A stretch of DNA of 64,000 bases from Zychaea mexicana (taxonomy: Eukaryota; Mucoromycota; Mucoromycetes; Mucorales; Lichtheimiaceae): positions 620,001 through 684,000 of the forward strand of contig NW_026516667.1 of assembly GCF_025766255.1 (NCBI RefSeq), read 5' to 3'. The stretch's first letter is position 1; every line of letters begins with the position of its first letter. Below the pieces are notes generated by a model, which was not told the origin of the DNA, made no database searches, and worked only from the letters and a program-made list of their open reading frames with translations. The position numbers and the translations under genes were made by a program. Positions 24,083-34,692 of the stretch are shown one piece after another.

Positions 24083-24390
24083 TTAGGCGCCGGTATTGGT
24101 ACAGTCACTGCCTAGCAGATAATGACTTCGACCACCCATGGGATTCACAAAACTACCATAGTAATCAGGCGACTTGGAACAGCGCATAGGATCCGAAAGA
24201 TACTTGTTACTTGGTGCGTATGAACATTCACTGGTAATGGATCCAGGCCTTGAGCTTACTGGCGACGAGTGGTCACTTGACGACGGTGTGCATGCTTTGC
24301 CAGCAGACTTGTTATGGAAAGAGAAGAATCTTTGAATAGAAGAGAAAGCAATTGTTGTCTTGATAATAGTGTGGACAAGTGAACAAGGAG
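24083..24390 (-). CDS. Possible small Ser-rich protein lacking an ATG at the open frame's start
   Basis: An open frame of about 100 codons ends at TAA 24083-24085. Its translation looks real: IQRFFSFHNKSAGK, then SSDHSSPVSSRPGSITSE, NKYLSDPMRCSKSPDYYGSF and a NTGA end. A TATATAAA box at 24398-24405 sits just upstream in the right orientation. However the first in-frame ATG is at 24187, which would give only 34 residues. Either the longer frame starts at a non-AUG codon (ATT/ATC near 24370), has a missed upstream exon, or has lost its start. No family recognised. Confidence 0.35.
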
Positions 24391-24397
24391 GTGGAGG

Positions 24398-24405
24398 TTT
24401 ATATA
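24398..24405 (-). promoter_or_regulatory. TATA box (minus strand)
   Basis: TATATAAA on the minus strand, directly upstream of the 24083-24390 open frame. Confidence 0.45.
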
Positions 24406-25362
24406 GTTTTCAACCTCGTAAACAGTTATCCGTCAACCGCCGGTTGGCTATGTAATTTCCATTTTCGGGTCGATTCACATGCTGACTTTGCAAATACGTA
24501 ACCCTACCATCGGCAAAGCGTTTGTTTTGCGCCCAAACGTTGTTGGCTACTTATTGTATAGTTAAATAGATCGGAAAGGCGTCACAAACTGCCAAAGTAG
24601 AGCATACATATGAGAATCATATTGAAATACACGATAAAGGAACGAATATGTACCGTGAGTACAATCAATTGGGATAATAAAATGACTTGAGTACGGTCAA
24701 GTAGGTACAACGAGTATAGTAGTTTGGGGATGCTAATAAAATCCTTTAAGTTCCATCAATATCAGTGGTTTCTTGAACGAGCGGTTTGGCTTCTTATATC
24801 GCTACATACAGTATAACTTCGATACGGTCGGTTTGACTAAAACGGAGTCAAAGGGGTGTCAAAGAAGAAAAGCGAGAGAAAGAGTTCTGTCTTTTATTAT
24901 TATAGGCATGTAAGTGTTTTATATTGCTCAACAGGTATGAGCGTGCATGTAGGCATACTAATGAATTTCTTAGAAATAATAGTCACACAATGTTGCATGA
25001 CTACATACTTTATGCGAACCCAAAAAGAAATTGCCTGATTTAGTTTGTAAAATAGCATGAATGACAGTTTCTTATCAAAACGAAACAAAACGCCTAAGCT
25101 GCTTTCACCCTGAGGCAAGATATAAAAGCAACATTATATGTTCAGCTTGTGTAAAAAAGACAAGTGCTTGTCCATTATGCATAAGTGCTTTACCGCAAGT
25201 CAACTTGCTGCTGTAACCAAAGGCATCTGAAGTACTTATCAAACAAAGCAAAACTCATAAGCGACAAGAGAAATTTTTACGCAAATGTGCTCTTTGGAGA
25301 GAAAAAAAAAGATCCCGACATGTTTCTGTTGCTACGAGTTTCGGGAAAAACGATAATCAATT

Positions 25363-27033
25363 CTAGGTTACAACTGTCCAATCAGGGACTGTTCCATCGA
25401 ATTTTTCGCGCTGGATAGTGGTGCCCGCCATCTTGAGCGTACCCACTAGTGATCCACCTATCCAAGTGCGGCAGTTTGGCGTAAACACTTGGCCCGCGCC
25501 TCGATCCGTCATGAAGCACATCTCTATCCCTTCAAGACGCTTATATTTTGCAGTACGAAGCAAACTATGCAGCTCATGTAAAAGTCGTGCTTGAAAACCA
25601 GGGATCATACTCGTTCCACCAACGGTCAAAAGCGACGCTGCAAGTGGCCTTCGAAGGTCGGTCGGTACCTGGTGTAGCAACATTTAATGTCCAAGAGTAG
25701 TAGTTCTCTTTACATTAAATGAAAAGAGCAAAATCTCTTCTATATATACCTTCAGTAAGCAATCGAGTATACATTCACCGATCCCATTGATCTCCTCGTT
25801 CTGATTTCCCGTAAATAGGATAGTTGATGCTTGCTCACGTACATATCCAGGTATCCATAATGTTTCTCCTCCAATATCATTCTCTAAACGGTAATACATG
25901 TCACTCGATCTGCTATCCTGCTGTTGGTCGTTGTAACCACCATTCGTGTGCGATGGGAGTACAAGAACGCAACGTGTCTTTATATCTTCGACCCGCTCGT
26001 TTGACAAAATATGATCTGGCACAGTCAACCGTGGGGCAACAGATGTCGGTATATTTGCACTGGTTTGAATAATGCGGGCATGCGACTTTAAAAGCTCTCG
26101 TAGAGACTCGGTTACTGCGCGTCCAGCCAATGGTGTCATTTGAACAGCTGTTATCAAGGGCCGTGCAAAATATATCTATCATAATCATCTTCAGTTTGTA
26201 AATACCAATACTTTGCATCATCACAACGGAGACGCTTTATACGTAAAATACAAGTTTACCGGCAAAACAGTAGTCTCCAAATGACCACAGTCGATCACAA
26301 GGCCCGTTGATTCGCCCGTAGTCAGCAAGGCTAATAAATGACTAGGAACAAAACAGAGTGCAGGTACTTGAAGTCGATGGAACAAAATATTGGCAATCAT
26401 TTCCTTGATACGGATCGGCATCATGGGCGATTCGCATAGCACGACTGTCCGCTGTTTAGGATCCGTTAATAGGCATCTAAAAGATACACATAATCAAAAA
26501 TTATGCACAATGTCGAAACCCCGCATTCTCTCATCGTACCGCCGTTGGTGTTATGTGTGTCACTGAGAACTATACTGTCGGATCAAGTAGTATCATATCT
26601 CTATATTACCTAAAAAATGCCTCCTGGAGTGTTTCACATAATGTCGTTTCAGCTGTGGTGATATCTCGGCCACTGCGCATCCAATCCAGGTCGTATAAGT
26701 CGTTCCATGTCTATGTATACCAATGTCAGAAGAGAGAAGGAGAAATAAAGATAATGGACAGAATAGTGGCCCGCGTACGTTATATATTTTGCTGTTTCTC
26801 GTTTGCGCATAGTAAGCTATTATTTTCCTTGGCTTTGACTCTCCTGAAAACCCGACTTTGCAGTGACGGGACCCAATGTCGAGCACGACTCTATCTTCAT
26901 TACTGTAAATGGAGGTCCGTCTCGAAAGTAATGACGAACTGGAAGGAAGAGATGCAATGCTCCAAGAAGAGAATGACCCGAGTCTGGCACCAGTGGGGGT
27001 TGTTGTTGACGATACGGGAGGTCTGGTAGTCAT
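25363..27033 (-). CDS. ARP10: Actin-related protein 10 (dynactin pointed-end subunit)
   Basis: Five exons on minus: 27033-26779, 26710-26610, 26476-26260, 26175-25750 and 25668-25363. All introns are GT-AG and phases agree, giving 434 residues. After a Ser/Thr-rich start, VVLDIGSRHCKVGFSGE is the actin phosphate-1-like segment. VVLCESPMMP and PALCFVPSHLLALLTTGEST then GLVIDCGHLETTVLPIY form the middle of the actin fold. VGGTSMIPGFQARLLHELHS, NCRTWIGGSLVGTL and REKFDGTVPDW match the C-terminal third of Arp10/Arp11 (Actr10). The actin ATP-binding loops are diverged, as usual in this subfamily. Arp10 caps the pointed end of the Arp1 filament in dynactin, so it works in the same complex as the dynamitin encoded 1.8 kb away. 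The Arp10 label rests on this overall pattern rather than on a single diagnostic residue. Confidence 0.88.
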
Positions 27034-27745
27034 AGCTGCTGGGTTTTTTGTTTCATGCGTTGCTAAAAAGTAAATTCAGTGGTACTATAAGGTGAGGAAA
27101 ATAACCCGCCGCATCTTTCGCCCTCTTCATCGTCACAATTTTCAATCCATATTGCTTGTGATACGGATGCGCGTCTTTGTTTACATCTAATCACATTAGG
27201 AAACACAATCCCCCCACATTGTTCTTTTTATATACCTGTAGATTTTTGAAAGAATTAGAGACCTTGTGTAATTGGTCGCTTCCTTGCGGTACAGTTTAGG
27301 AGGAGAACAATTACAAATGAGGGACACCGCAACTGAAAAGAACCCGTATAATGGGGGAAAAAGCTAGGGTGGAGGAGAGACTGCGGAAGGTTGAAATCGA
27401 TGTTGAAAGTGATGGGAAATTACAGAAGATAGAGGGGACAAATGATGAGAACGATAAGATAGATACTTTAAAACATGCTGTAAGGACGACTAGAAGAGGG
27501 CATCCTCTGAAGCAGGTTCTGGATTCGATGCATCATAGCCAACACATGGATGGCTGAGGCGGTCTATTTCACGCAGGACACGGAGCATAGTCAGCTCTTT
27601 AATTAGCTGTACTAATAATGAAAAACTAATCCGAACTGTGTAAGCTACTACTACCTAAAAGACTGTAAGCTTCATTGATATACTGCGATGGTGTGTCTAC
27701 CATGTATGAAAGAAATATAAAAACTTGTGCCCCATATTTGTATAA

Positions 27746-28198
27746 ATGTGTGCAGTAGATGGTTATGACTTTTTGTCTTATTCATTGTCGTCGGAACTAA
27801 GGAGACAACGACGAAGAGCATCATCAAGTGGCGAAAGCCCCCACCTCTTGCGAACGACGTTAATTAGACAAGAGTCGACAGAGGCACGTTTACAGCTTCA
27901 AGTACATCTGCTATATGTGGAGCCGAGGGATTTCGTTTTATATTCGGTAATCGACTCATAGATGACAACGGCAGCATAAATGTTAAAAGTAGATAGCAGC
28001 TAGTCAGTTATGTAAAGTACATACTAGAATGTCGCTTTGACGGGAAATTGGCACATACAGAGCCGCAAGTCACACTATGGTGCGGTGAAGGAGTCGGGTC
28101 ATACTCTGTTGCTGTTCGCTACTCGCGCTGCTGCACATATTGCTCAAATGGTTACGACCACATTGGACACTGATATGACGCCCGTGTATAGACGTTAG
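27746..28198 (+). CDS. Small two-exon hypothetical protein (upstream exon possible)
   Basis: Exon 27746-27901 starts at an ATG and ends at donor GTACAT; exon 28061-28198 starts after ACATACAG and ends at TAG. The phases match, giving 97 residues. The translation has SSELRRQRRRASSSGESP, TTLIRQESTEARLQLQ across the junction and a hydrophobic, Ala-rich C-terminal part (TLLLFATRAAAHIAQM). RRRASS and LIRQES could be phosphorylation sites. A charged ATG-started frame at 27351-27557 with a good donor (GTAAGG at 27480) lies just upstream and might be a first exon, but its phase does not fit the one acceptor I see. Not recognised. Confidence 0.4.
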
Positions 28199-29493
28199 TC
28201 TCTTCCTTGCGGCAAAAGAGATTGAGGAATAGTATGTATTGCTTATGACTATATATGTTTGATCATTTTAGTACATAAAACTACTTTAACATTGATTCTC
28301 TCTCCTCATTACCCGCTCAATTTTGTTTCATGCGTTTTTAGAGGAGCTTTTAACGTCTATTGACCATGTATATGTGATGAAGTAATCTTACTGTATCTCT
28401 AATATATAAAAAGTGCACGGAAACTTTCTTTTGATCCACAAAATTCTCTATTGTATACATGTTATCCACATCACTCACATGCCGCAAGAAAAGTATGTAT
28501 GGTAGCGTAACGCCTTGTTTACGAGAAGAATTCAATCAAATCTGTCACCAGTAACTACTTGTAGTACGCTGCTAGCTCAAATATATAATGTATCTAGGAA
28601 AACTTTTGCTGTTGTAAGAACTTATGTAGCATTTGATGAATTATCTTCGATGATCCTATTCTATAGCTGAAATTGTAGCTGTACAGTAATTGATCATTGA
28701 TTTCAGCTGCCATTATGATGGCCGGAAGAGCATTTGCAAATGTATTTTTTCTCCTCTCACGGTGATGATATAGATTGATCGGCTTCTACTGATACGAAAT
28801 GGCATATCATCACACGATTGCAGAGCGCCTTTTGCAAGGCATCATTAAAAGACAGCCACATTCCGGGATTCAATTACACTGTAAACCTAGCACGTATCAT
28901 AGCTGGATTTTCAGCTGAAGCTTAGATCCTCATATCGATACAGCATATTTATTTATTCTAGCATGGCTGCTATGAGAACGCAACACGGTTGTAGCTGAGA
29001 GAAGGGAGATCAGAGGAAAAAAAAACTTTTTTGACAGGTCGTCTGCTGAGATTTTCGAGCGGGCAGCAATTTGAACAATTTGCCAGTCACTTAACCGCCG
29101 TCGAGCTTTTTCTTGGACGACAAAAAAATTTTTTTTGCTCCCTCTCTTTCTACCTGTCGGTGCTGTACTATGGTCGCTTAGTAAGTTGACATGCCTAATG
29201 TCCTTCAATTCGTCTGCCGGATCCGCTCTCCAGTCTTGCGTTATTATCAACACTCCTTGCAAAGAATATCGACGTGTGCTTTTTTAATATAAGAAAACCG
29301 CCGTGTCGATGTTCTCCATTTCAATTTAACCTACAAAGCCCCCCCCTGATCAGCTTCCATTTTGGTGGCGCGCGCACATTCTTGTGTGTTTGTGTGTTTG
29401 CAACTATTATCACCCCTCGTTGGTACCCTCTCTATCTCACCTTTTTCACGATTCTTTTTTCCCCTCTATTCCTGGATTGCAGATTTCAACGGC
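28199..29493. other. Region upstream of the ribosomal protein gene
   Basis: No gene supported. A 110-codon minus-strand frame at 28930-29262 begins at TTG and is taken as chance. The right end is pyrimidine-rich and has a TGCAG at about 29479-29483, which could be the 3' end of an intron in the leader. Confidence 0.45.
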
Positions 29494-30637
29494 ATGATTG
29501 AAAACAAATTGTTTGGCATTGTCAGATATTTAACCTTGAAAATTTTTCTTCTATCTTTGAATAGCACTGTTCCCACCGTCAAAGACGTCGAAGTCCCCGA
29601 GACTCTTTTGAAGAAGCAAAAGGCTGACGCCAAGGCTGCCGACAAGGCCGCTGCCGACAAGGCTGCCCTTCGCAAGGCAAGTATATACAGCACCATGTGG
29701 GAGTGAAAAAGGAGAAAGAGGGATGGAATTTTGCGTTTGTGATGACAATTCTGGGGTTCCAACCCATTTGACTAGCGAGGCGATGCTGTCAATAATTATA
29801 CCATCTTTCGGGACTGAAGTTTCTGCAAATTCCACCCTGTGTTGATTGGGACAAGAGGATAAAAACTACTTTTGTTGCTGGAGCAAGTATAAACTAATGG
29901 ATACTTTTCAAAATAACAGGCCAAGATCTCCCGCCGTCGCCAGTACGTCAAGCGTGCTGCCAAGTACGCACGTGAATACGAGGCTGCTGAGCGCAAGGAG
30001 ATTGACCTCCACCGCCAGGCCAAGGCCAATGGCAGCTACTATGTTCCTGCCCAGCCCAAGCTTGCCTTCGTTGTCCGTATCCGCGGTATCAACAACATCC
30101 CTCCCAAGCCCCGCAAGGTCATGCAGTTGCTCCGTCTTCTCCAGATCAACAACGGTGTCTTCGTCCGTTTGAACAAGGCCACCACCGAGATGCTCCAGCT
30201 CATCCAGCCCTATGTCACCTACGGCTACCCCAACCTCAAGACCATCCGTGAGCTCGTCTACAAGCGTGGTTACGCCAAGGTCAACAAGCAGCGCATCGCT
30301 CTCCACGATAACGCCATCATTGAGAAGGCTCTTGGCAAGTACAACATCATCTGTGTTGAGGACTTGATCCACGAGATTGCCACTGTTGGTCCCCGCTTCA
30401 AGGAGGCCAACAACTTCTTGTGGCCCTTCAAGCTGTCCAACCCCAACGGTGGCTGGAGAGAGCGCAAGTTCTCTGGTCACTTCATTGAGGGTGGTGACTA
30501 TGGTACGTACACAAACAGCACCTGTGGATACATGGGTAATGTAAATGTTGTTAAGAGGTCGGCTACTAATATCCTACTTGGTATCAACAGGCAACCGCGA
30601 GCAGTTCATCAACAAGCTCGTCAAGATCATGAACTAA
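29494..30637 (+). CDS. RPL7: 60S ribosomal protein L7 (uL30)
   Basis: Exons: 29494-29510 (tentative), 29565-29676, 29920-30502 and 30591-30637, giving 252 residues, the normal length for eukaryotic uL30. The Lys/Ala-rich start ([19 protein letters not shown]) leads to [40 protein letters not shown] and [20 protein letters not shown], with the conserved end [12 protein letters not shown]. It is a large-subunit ribosomal protein. Codons are strongly C-ending (AAG, CTC, GCC), as in highly expressed genes. Intron 2 begins with AAG|GCAAGT, a GC-AG splice site; no in-phase GT donor exists there. The first exon is the weak point: it would encode only MIENK plus two bases and its donor (GTTTGG) is poor, so the true start could lie elsewhere. 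Confidence 0.95.
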
Positions 30638-32541
30638 GTAGTTTGGTGTTCTTTTCCCTACCTAATAAAATGAAAAAGGTTATGCTTCTTCCATCCTTTT
30701 TGTTGATTATACATTATCCTTGGAGCAATATGGTGTGTGGTGGAAGTATAGGACTCTGCGAATCATAGATGGTTAAAGATGGTTAAAGATGGACTGGACA
30801 TGCTGCTGCAAAGATAAATCCCATATGTCTTGGAAAAAATTCAGTTAGATTAGAGGAAAATGATTTGTGTAGTTAGCTTATAACAAAATGGGGTGACTTG
30901 TGGTGGTCCTAGTAGTAGCTCTTACTTCAAAATTGACAATGGTGCTTACCACATATATTAGGAGTCTGTTGGTAAAAAGACAAACAATGTAACTGTACGC
31001 TAATATAAAGTCAGTCAAGAAACGGCAAGAAACCTGACAACATTTTAAGAGTAGCTTCACTGGTGTTCTATCACCAGCTTCCATAAAACGAGCTTGGGAA
31101 AAATTAAGAGTTACATATGGCAAAATCATCCTTTTAAGAAGAGCTAATTATTCATCGAGCATATTACATATAGATTGATGCCATCAAAAAGCAAATCTAA
31201 GCACGAGAAGACTGTAAGCGCTGAGGTTTTCGGATGCTTCACAATGCCAACCACTCGACCTCCCATCCTTCGATACCAGGCTATGATATCCGCTCTTTTC
31301 CTCGCAGCTTACGCCGCGATCATCTTTCTCTGGTGGTAAGGTTTACATCTTCTTCGACAAGAAGAGCGCCAACGATGAGTTCCTCATTTTACCATGACAT
31401 GACGCTTTCAAAGGCACAAATAAGCATGATCCGTTGCGCGGGTAGACTCTTCAGTTTCATCGGAAGTAACTCTGTGACCACCCATTGCATAAAAGCTTTT
31501 GGATGATGTCCAGCCAGCTATATAGAAACAGAAAAAAAAAGCTGGTTTTCGTTATTTCCGAAGCACATCATGTAATGACGATAAAATAAGTGGTGTATAT
31601 CATCGCTCACAAAGATAATGATGGAACTCTACTAGAACACACCATTTGTCACTAAGGACTTATCGATCAAGTCCACTGTTTCCTGTGTACGTTTAGATGG
31701 TTTAAGGTAACTGGCCGCGACTAACTTTGTCACTCAAGGTATGACAGGATACTCTAACCTTTCGCTCACTGTTACTTGTTGCTGATTTTTGGTAAGCATG
31801 CTTTCGTGTATAGAAGAATAATTGCATTAAGATGTAACAAGAGGATATGAAAGGCGTTCGAAATCACTTTTGTATATATATATATATATACTTTTTTTAT
31901 TATACGATTGCGTGTTTTAAGGTATGCATACCGTTACAAGGGTAGCCAATGAATACGTTGATGATGATTGAAGTACAGGAGACAAACAACGAAAGTAGAC
32001 ACAAAAATGCACAAATCAGACGCTTACTTAAGGACAGTAGTCGTAAGGCGCTCTGAAATAGTTTCTATTATGGATCATCAAGAATTGGCGGTTTAGCCCC
32101 AGATATGCACTTGTTTGCTAAGCCCGGTCCGTAGAATTGGTTAACGAAGATACTGTGCAAATTCAACTAACAGGTACTGAAATAATTACAAAAGAAAGCG
32201 CCCACAGTATCGGTACTTTCTTGCAAATTACGCATCATTTTTCCGTTGTGCATCTCGGAAAGAAAACAAAGCTATCTTTGTACAGGAATTAAACGACTAA
32301 CCATCCGAAAGATACAATTTACCGTTTGTTGTAGTTCGGACACCTAAAACAACCTTCCAAAACCCTGTGACGTCTCAAAGACCCAAACGGGTGATTTGGG
32401 ATTTTGGATGACATGTATGGTGCCAATCTATTTTTATTATTGTGAGACAAGCAAATGGAATATGATCAACTGTACAAGAGGTCGTTGTTACATGGATGTC
32501 ACAACGTGAATTGTAGTACAACAACGCATTAATGTTTTTCT
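30638..32541. other. Gene-poor gap with a possible orphan exon
   Basis: No complete gene found. At 31244-31339 a 31-codon ATG frame encodes a short hydrophobic peptide (SALFLAAYAAIIFLWW). Overlapping it, after a very good acceptor (TTTTCCTCGCAG) at 31307, another frame 31308-31397 reads GGKVYIFFDKKSANDEF with codons like those of expressed genes. I cannot join either to neighbours. An (AT)n run lies near 31876-31890. The rest is AT-rich without coding signs. Confidence 0.4.
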
Positions 32542-34343
32542 TTATGAAGAGTCGTGGCGATTCTCAAAGTAGTTTGTGGCTGCTACAATGGCCATTTTAG
32601 TCAAAAGGCGTTTCTTTCTGCTTTCCTTGCCGTCCTCGTCATCGCCATCTTCTCCGCGATCCGCAAGGAGTTTTACTAACTATTATACGAGTAACATTGA
32701 ACAACGCGTCAAAACTTAGGAGCTAATACATCGCTTTGGAGATCTATTTTGTTATGTTTATACGTACCTCAGTTGCAGCAAAACCAGCAACGAGCTTCTT
32801 GGACATACTGCTGTCGACATCCTTGCCTTCTTCCTCTTGCTTCTGCTCCCACATTCTGACAGCTTGAACAGCGACAGCGCCAGCAATCAATTCGTAACTG
32901 GTGTAAATTCAAAGTATAGTTGATGCATTAGCTTAGTATTCCCTTATTCTCTATGTGGTTTTAAAAGTAAGCTATTGTTACCTCAATGTCGACTTTTTCT
33001 TCTTCTCTTCATCCTCGTAAACCTTTCTATGTGCGTCGGTCAATTCCTTCTCATCAAGGATTTCCTTCTTATGGGAGCCGAATGCCTTCCAGTTACCGAA
33101 CCAAGCCTTCATACGTGCACGCTTGCTGTCATCTTCATCCTGTTGTATTCGCAATAATAATCATCATTTGTCAGTAATTCGTCTGCATATATACAAAGAG
33201 ACCCACTACTTCTTTTGCTAATGTAACACCCACCTCATCATCAGAATCCACAGCGCGTGGTGGGTCGCTCAACTCAATATCCCACAGTTGGTTCTTCTTG
33301 GTCTCCTTGCCTTCGTGTTCTGGGTATTCTTTGCGCTTATAGATCATAAGGCGAGCATCGACTTCGGACAACTCATGGCGGATATCGAGAACATTTTTGG
33401 GCTCGGAAAGCTGATAGATAAAACCAGGCTCACTTTCGAAGCCGAAGCGCTGATCGTTTGCCTATGGTAGATGTGAAAAATTATCAGCTTATCACTTTTT
33501 GTGTAATATAAAAAGCCATCGTATGTATGTATGTGTGTGACACGAAACGAGGGTTCAATTTACGTGGAACACTCTAGCTCCCCTTTATCGCGCAAGGATA
33601 GAAATAAGAAGGACTACTACTTACAGCATCTGCTTCCTTCATGCCATCCAAATACATCCGCTTTTCTTTTGTGAAAATGGCTATAGTGATGAGAATAAGA
33701 ACAGCTTAGTAATGGTGCAAGATAAAACAAAGCTTAATCGCTGCGCTGCTACAGCTCAAATTTCCTATCTGCGAACACAGACATAGACGCACAGCAGCTG
33801 CACTGTGCGGTCGAGTAGTTGAGGTACGAAATGGGTAGGGAACACAACAGGGATTGTAGAGGCGCAGCCCAAAAAATCCGACGACCGAAGAAGGATCATC
33901 TTCTTGGAATTCCTTGTGCTATACGCTCCAGCACTTACCAATAAAGCTTTCGGCTGGATTGATATCGAGGACAAGACCTGTAGCCTTGTTGGTCAAGAAA
34001 CCTAGTAGCGTCTCAGTCAGTAGACGTCATTTTCCAGAAAGAGAAGGTTCTCTTCGTTGGTATCACTGCTTTACCATTCTGATGGATCCAAAGTTGGCTA
34101 TCACGCTCGGGAGACTCTTCTCGCTTTTGAGCCATCACAATCTTAGTGCCGGGCTACATATACAGTTCGCAGGTTTGTCAACAGTTAGGTAACATACAGG
34201 ACATGTCGGCTCTTTAAGAGAGCTCGATGAAGGATCCTTACAGCAGCGGTCTCTGAGTCACCACGTAGGTCGACAACAAGACCATTCATCTTGGAGATGA
34301 TGTAGAAGTAGCCGATGGGAAAACCGTGGTCTGAGACTGTCAT
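32542..34343 (-). CDS. Beta-trefoil (ricin B-type) lectin fused to CipC/DUF3759-like domain
   Basis: Eight exons on minus: 34343-34242, 34153-34075, 34001-33939, 33680-33625, 33461-33234, 33139-32982, 32897-32768 and 32679-32542. Every junction is GT-AG and in phase, giving 317 residues. The first part carries repeated trefoil units: GYFYIISKMNGLVVDLRGD, then GTKIVMAQKR...SQLWIHQN, and GFLTNKATGLVLDINPAE. This is a sugar-binding fold; no catalytic chain is present and it is not a toxin by itself. The second part, from about residue 190, is charged (WFGNWKAFGSHKKEILDEKE) and then YELIAGAVAVQAVRMWEQKQ and KKLVAGFAATELVKLLAD, the pattern of CipC-like (DUF3759) proteins. No signal peptide is seen, so it is probably cytosolic. 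Function unknown; CipC-type proteins are known from stress and secondary-metabolism expression studies. Confidence 0.85.
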
Positions 34344-34692
34344 GATGTCTGAGTATGTGTAAAAAGGTATCTTTCGAAAAAGAAAAGATGAAGAGGAAAG
34401 AGGAGTGATGGAAATGCAGGCGCGGGCATCTTTTATCATACTACAAAGCATGTTGAAACTCAGACCGGCTTTGATCGATGGTGCACAATCCTCGGATGTG
34501 CTCTTCCGCCCGCAGCAGCGAATAGTAGTACCACAAAGCAGCAACATGCAATGTCCTCTTCTTTACACAAGTTCGGAAACGCAGGCTTCCAATGAGTTTG
34601 GATGCCGTTTGTCCGATGCTTTTTACTTTATTTGTCATGCCGTCCGTTTTTTGAAAAAAGCAAAAAGAGCCGAACACTGTGTCCTTTATTTA

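Noticed and set aside
29076..29083. CAGTCACT upstream of RPL7, similar to the S. pombe HomolD box
   Set aside because: It is 400 nt from the start and differs in the last base; too weak without other ribosomal promoters to compare.
28930..29262. A 110-codon minus frame upstream of RPL7
   Set aside because: Starts on TTG, no family resemblance, lies in the promoter region.
29908..30480. A 190-codon minus-strand frame over the L7 gene
   Set aside because: Antisense shadow produced by the C-ending codons of RPL7.
32542..34343. Toxin reading of the ricin B-type fold
   Set aside because: Only the carbohydrate-binding trefoil is present; there is no ribosome-inactivating chain or signal peptide.
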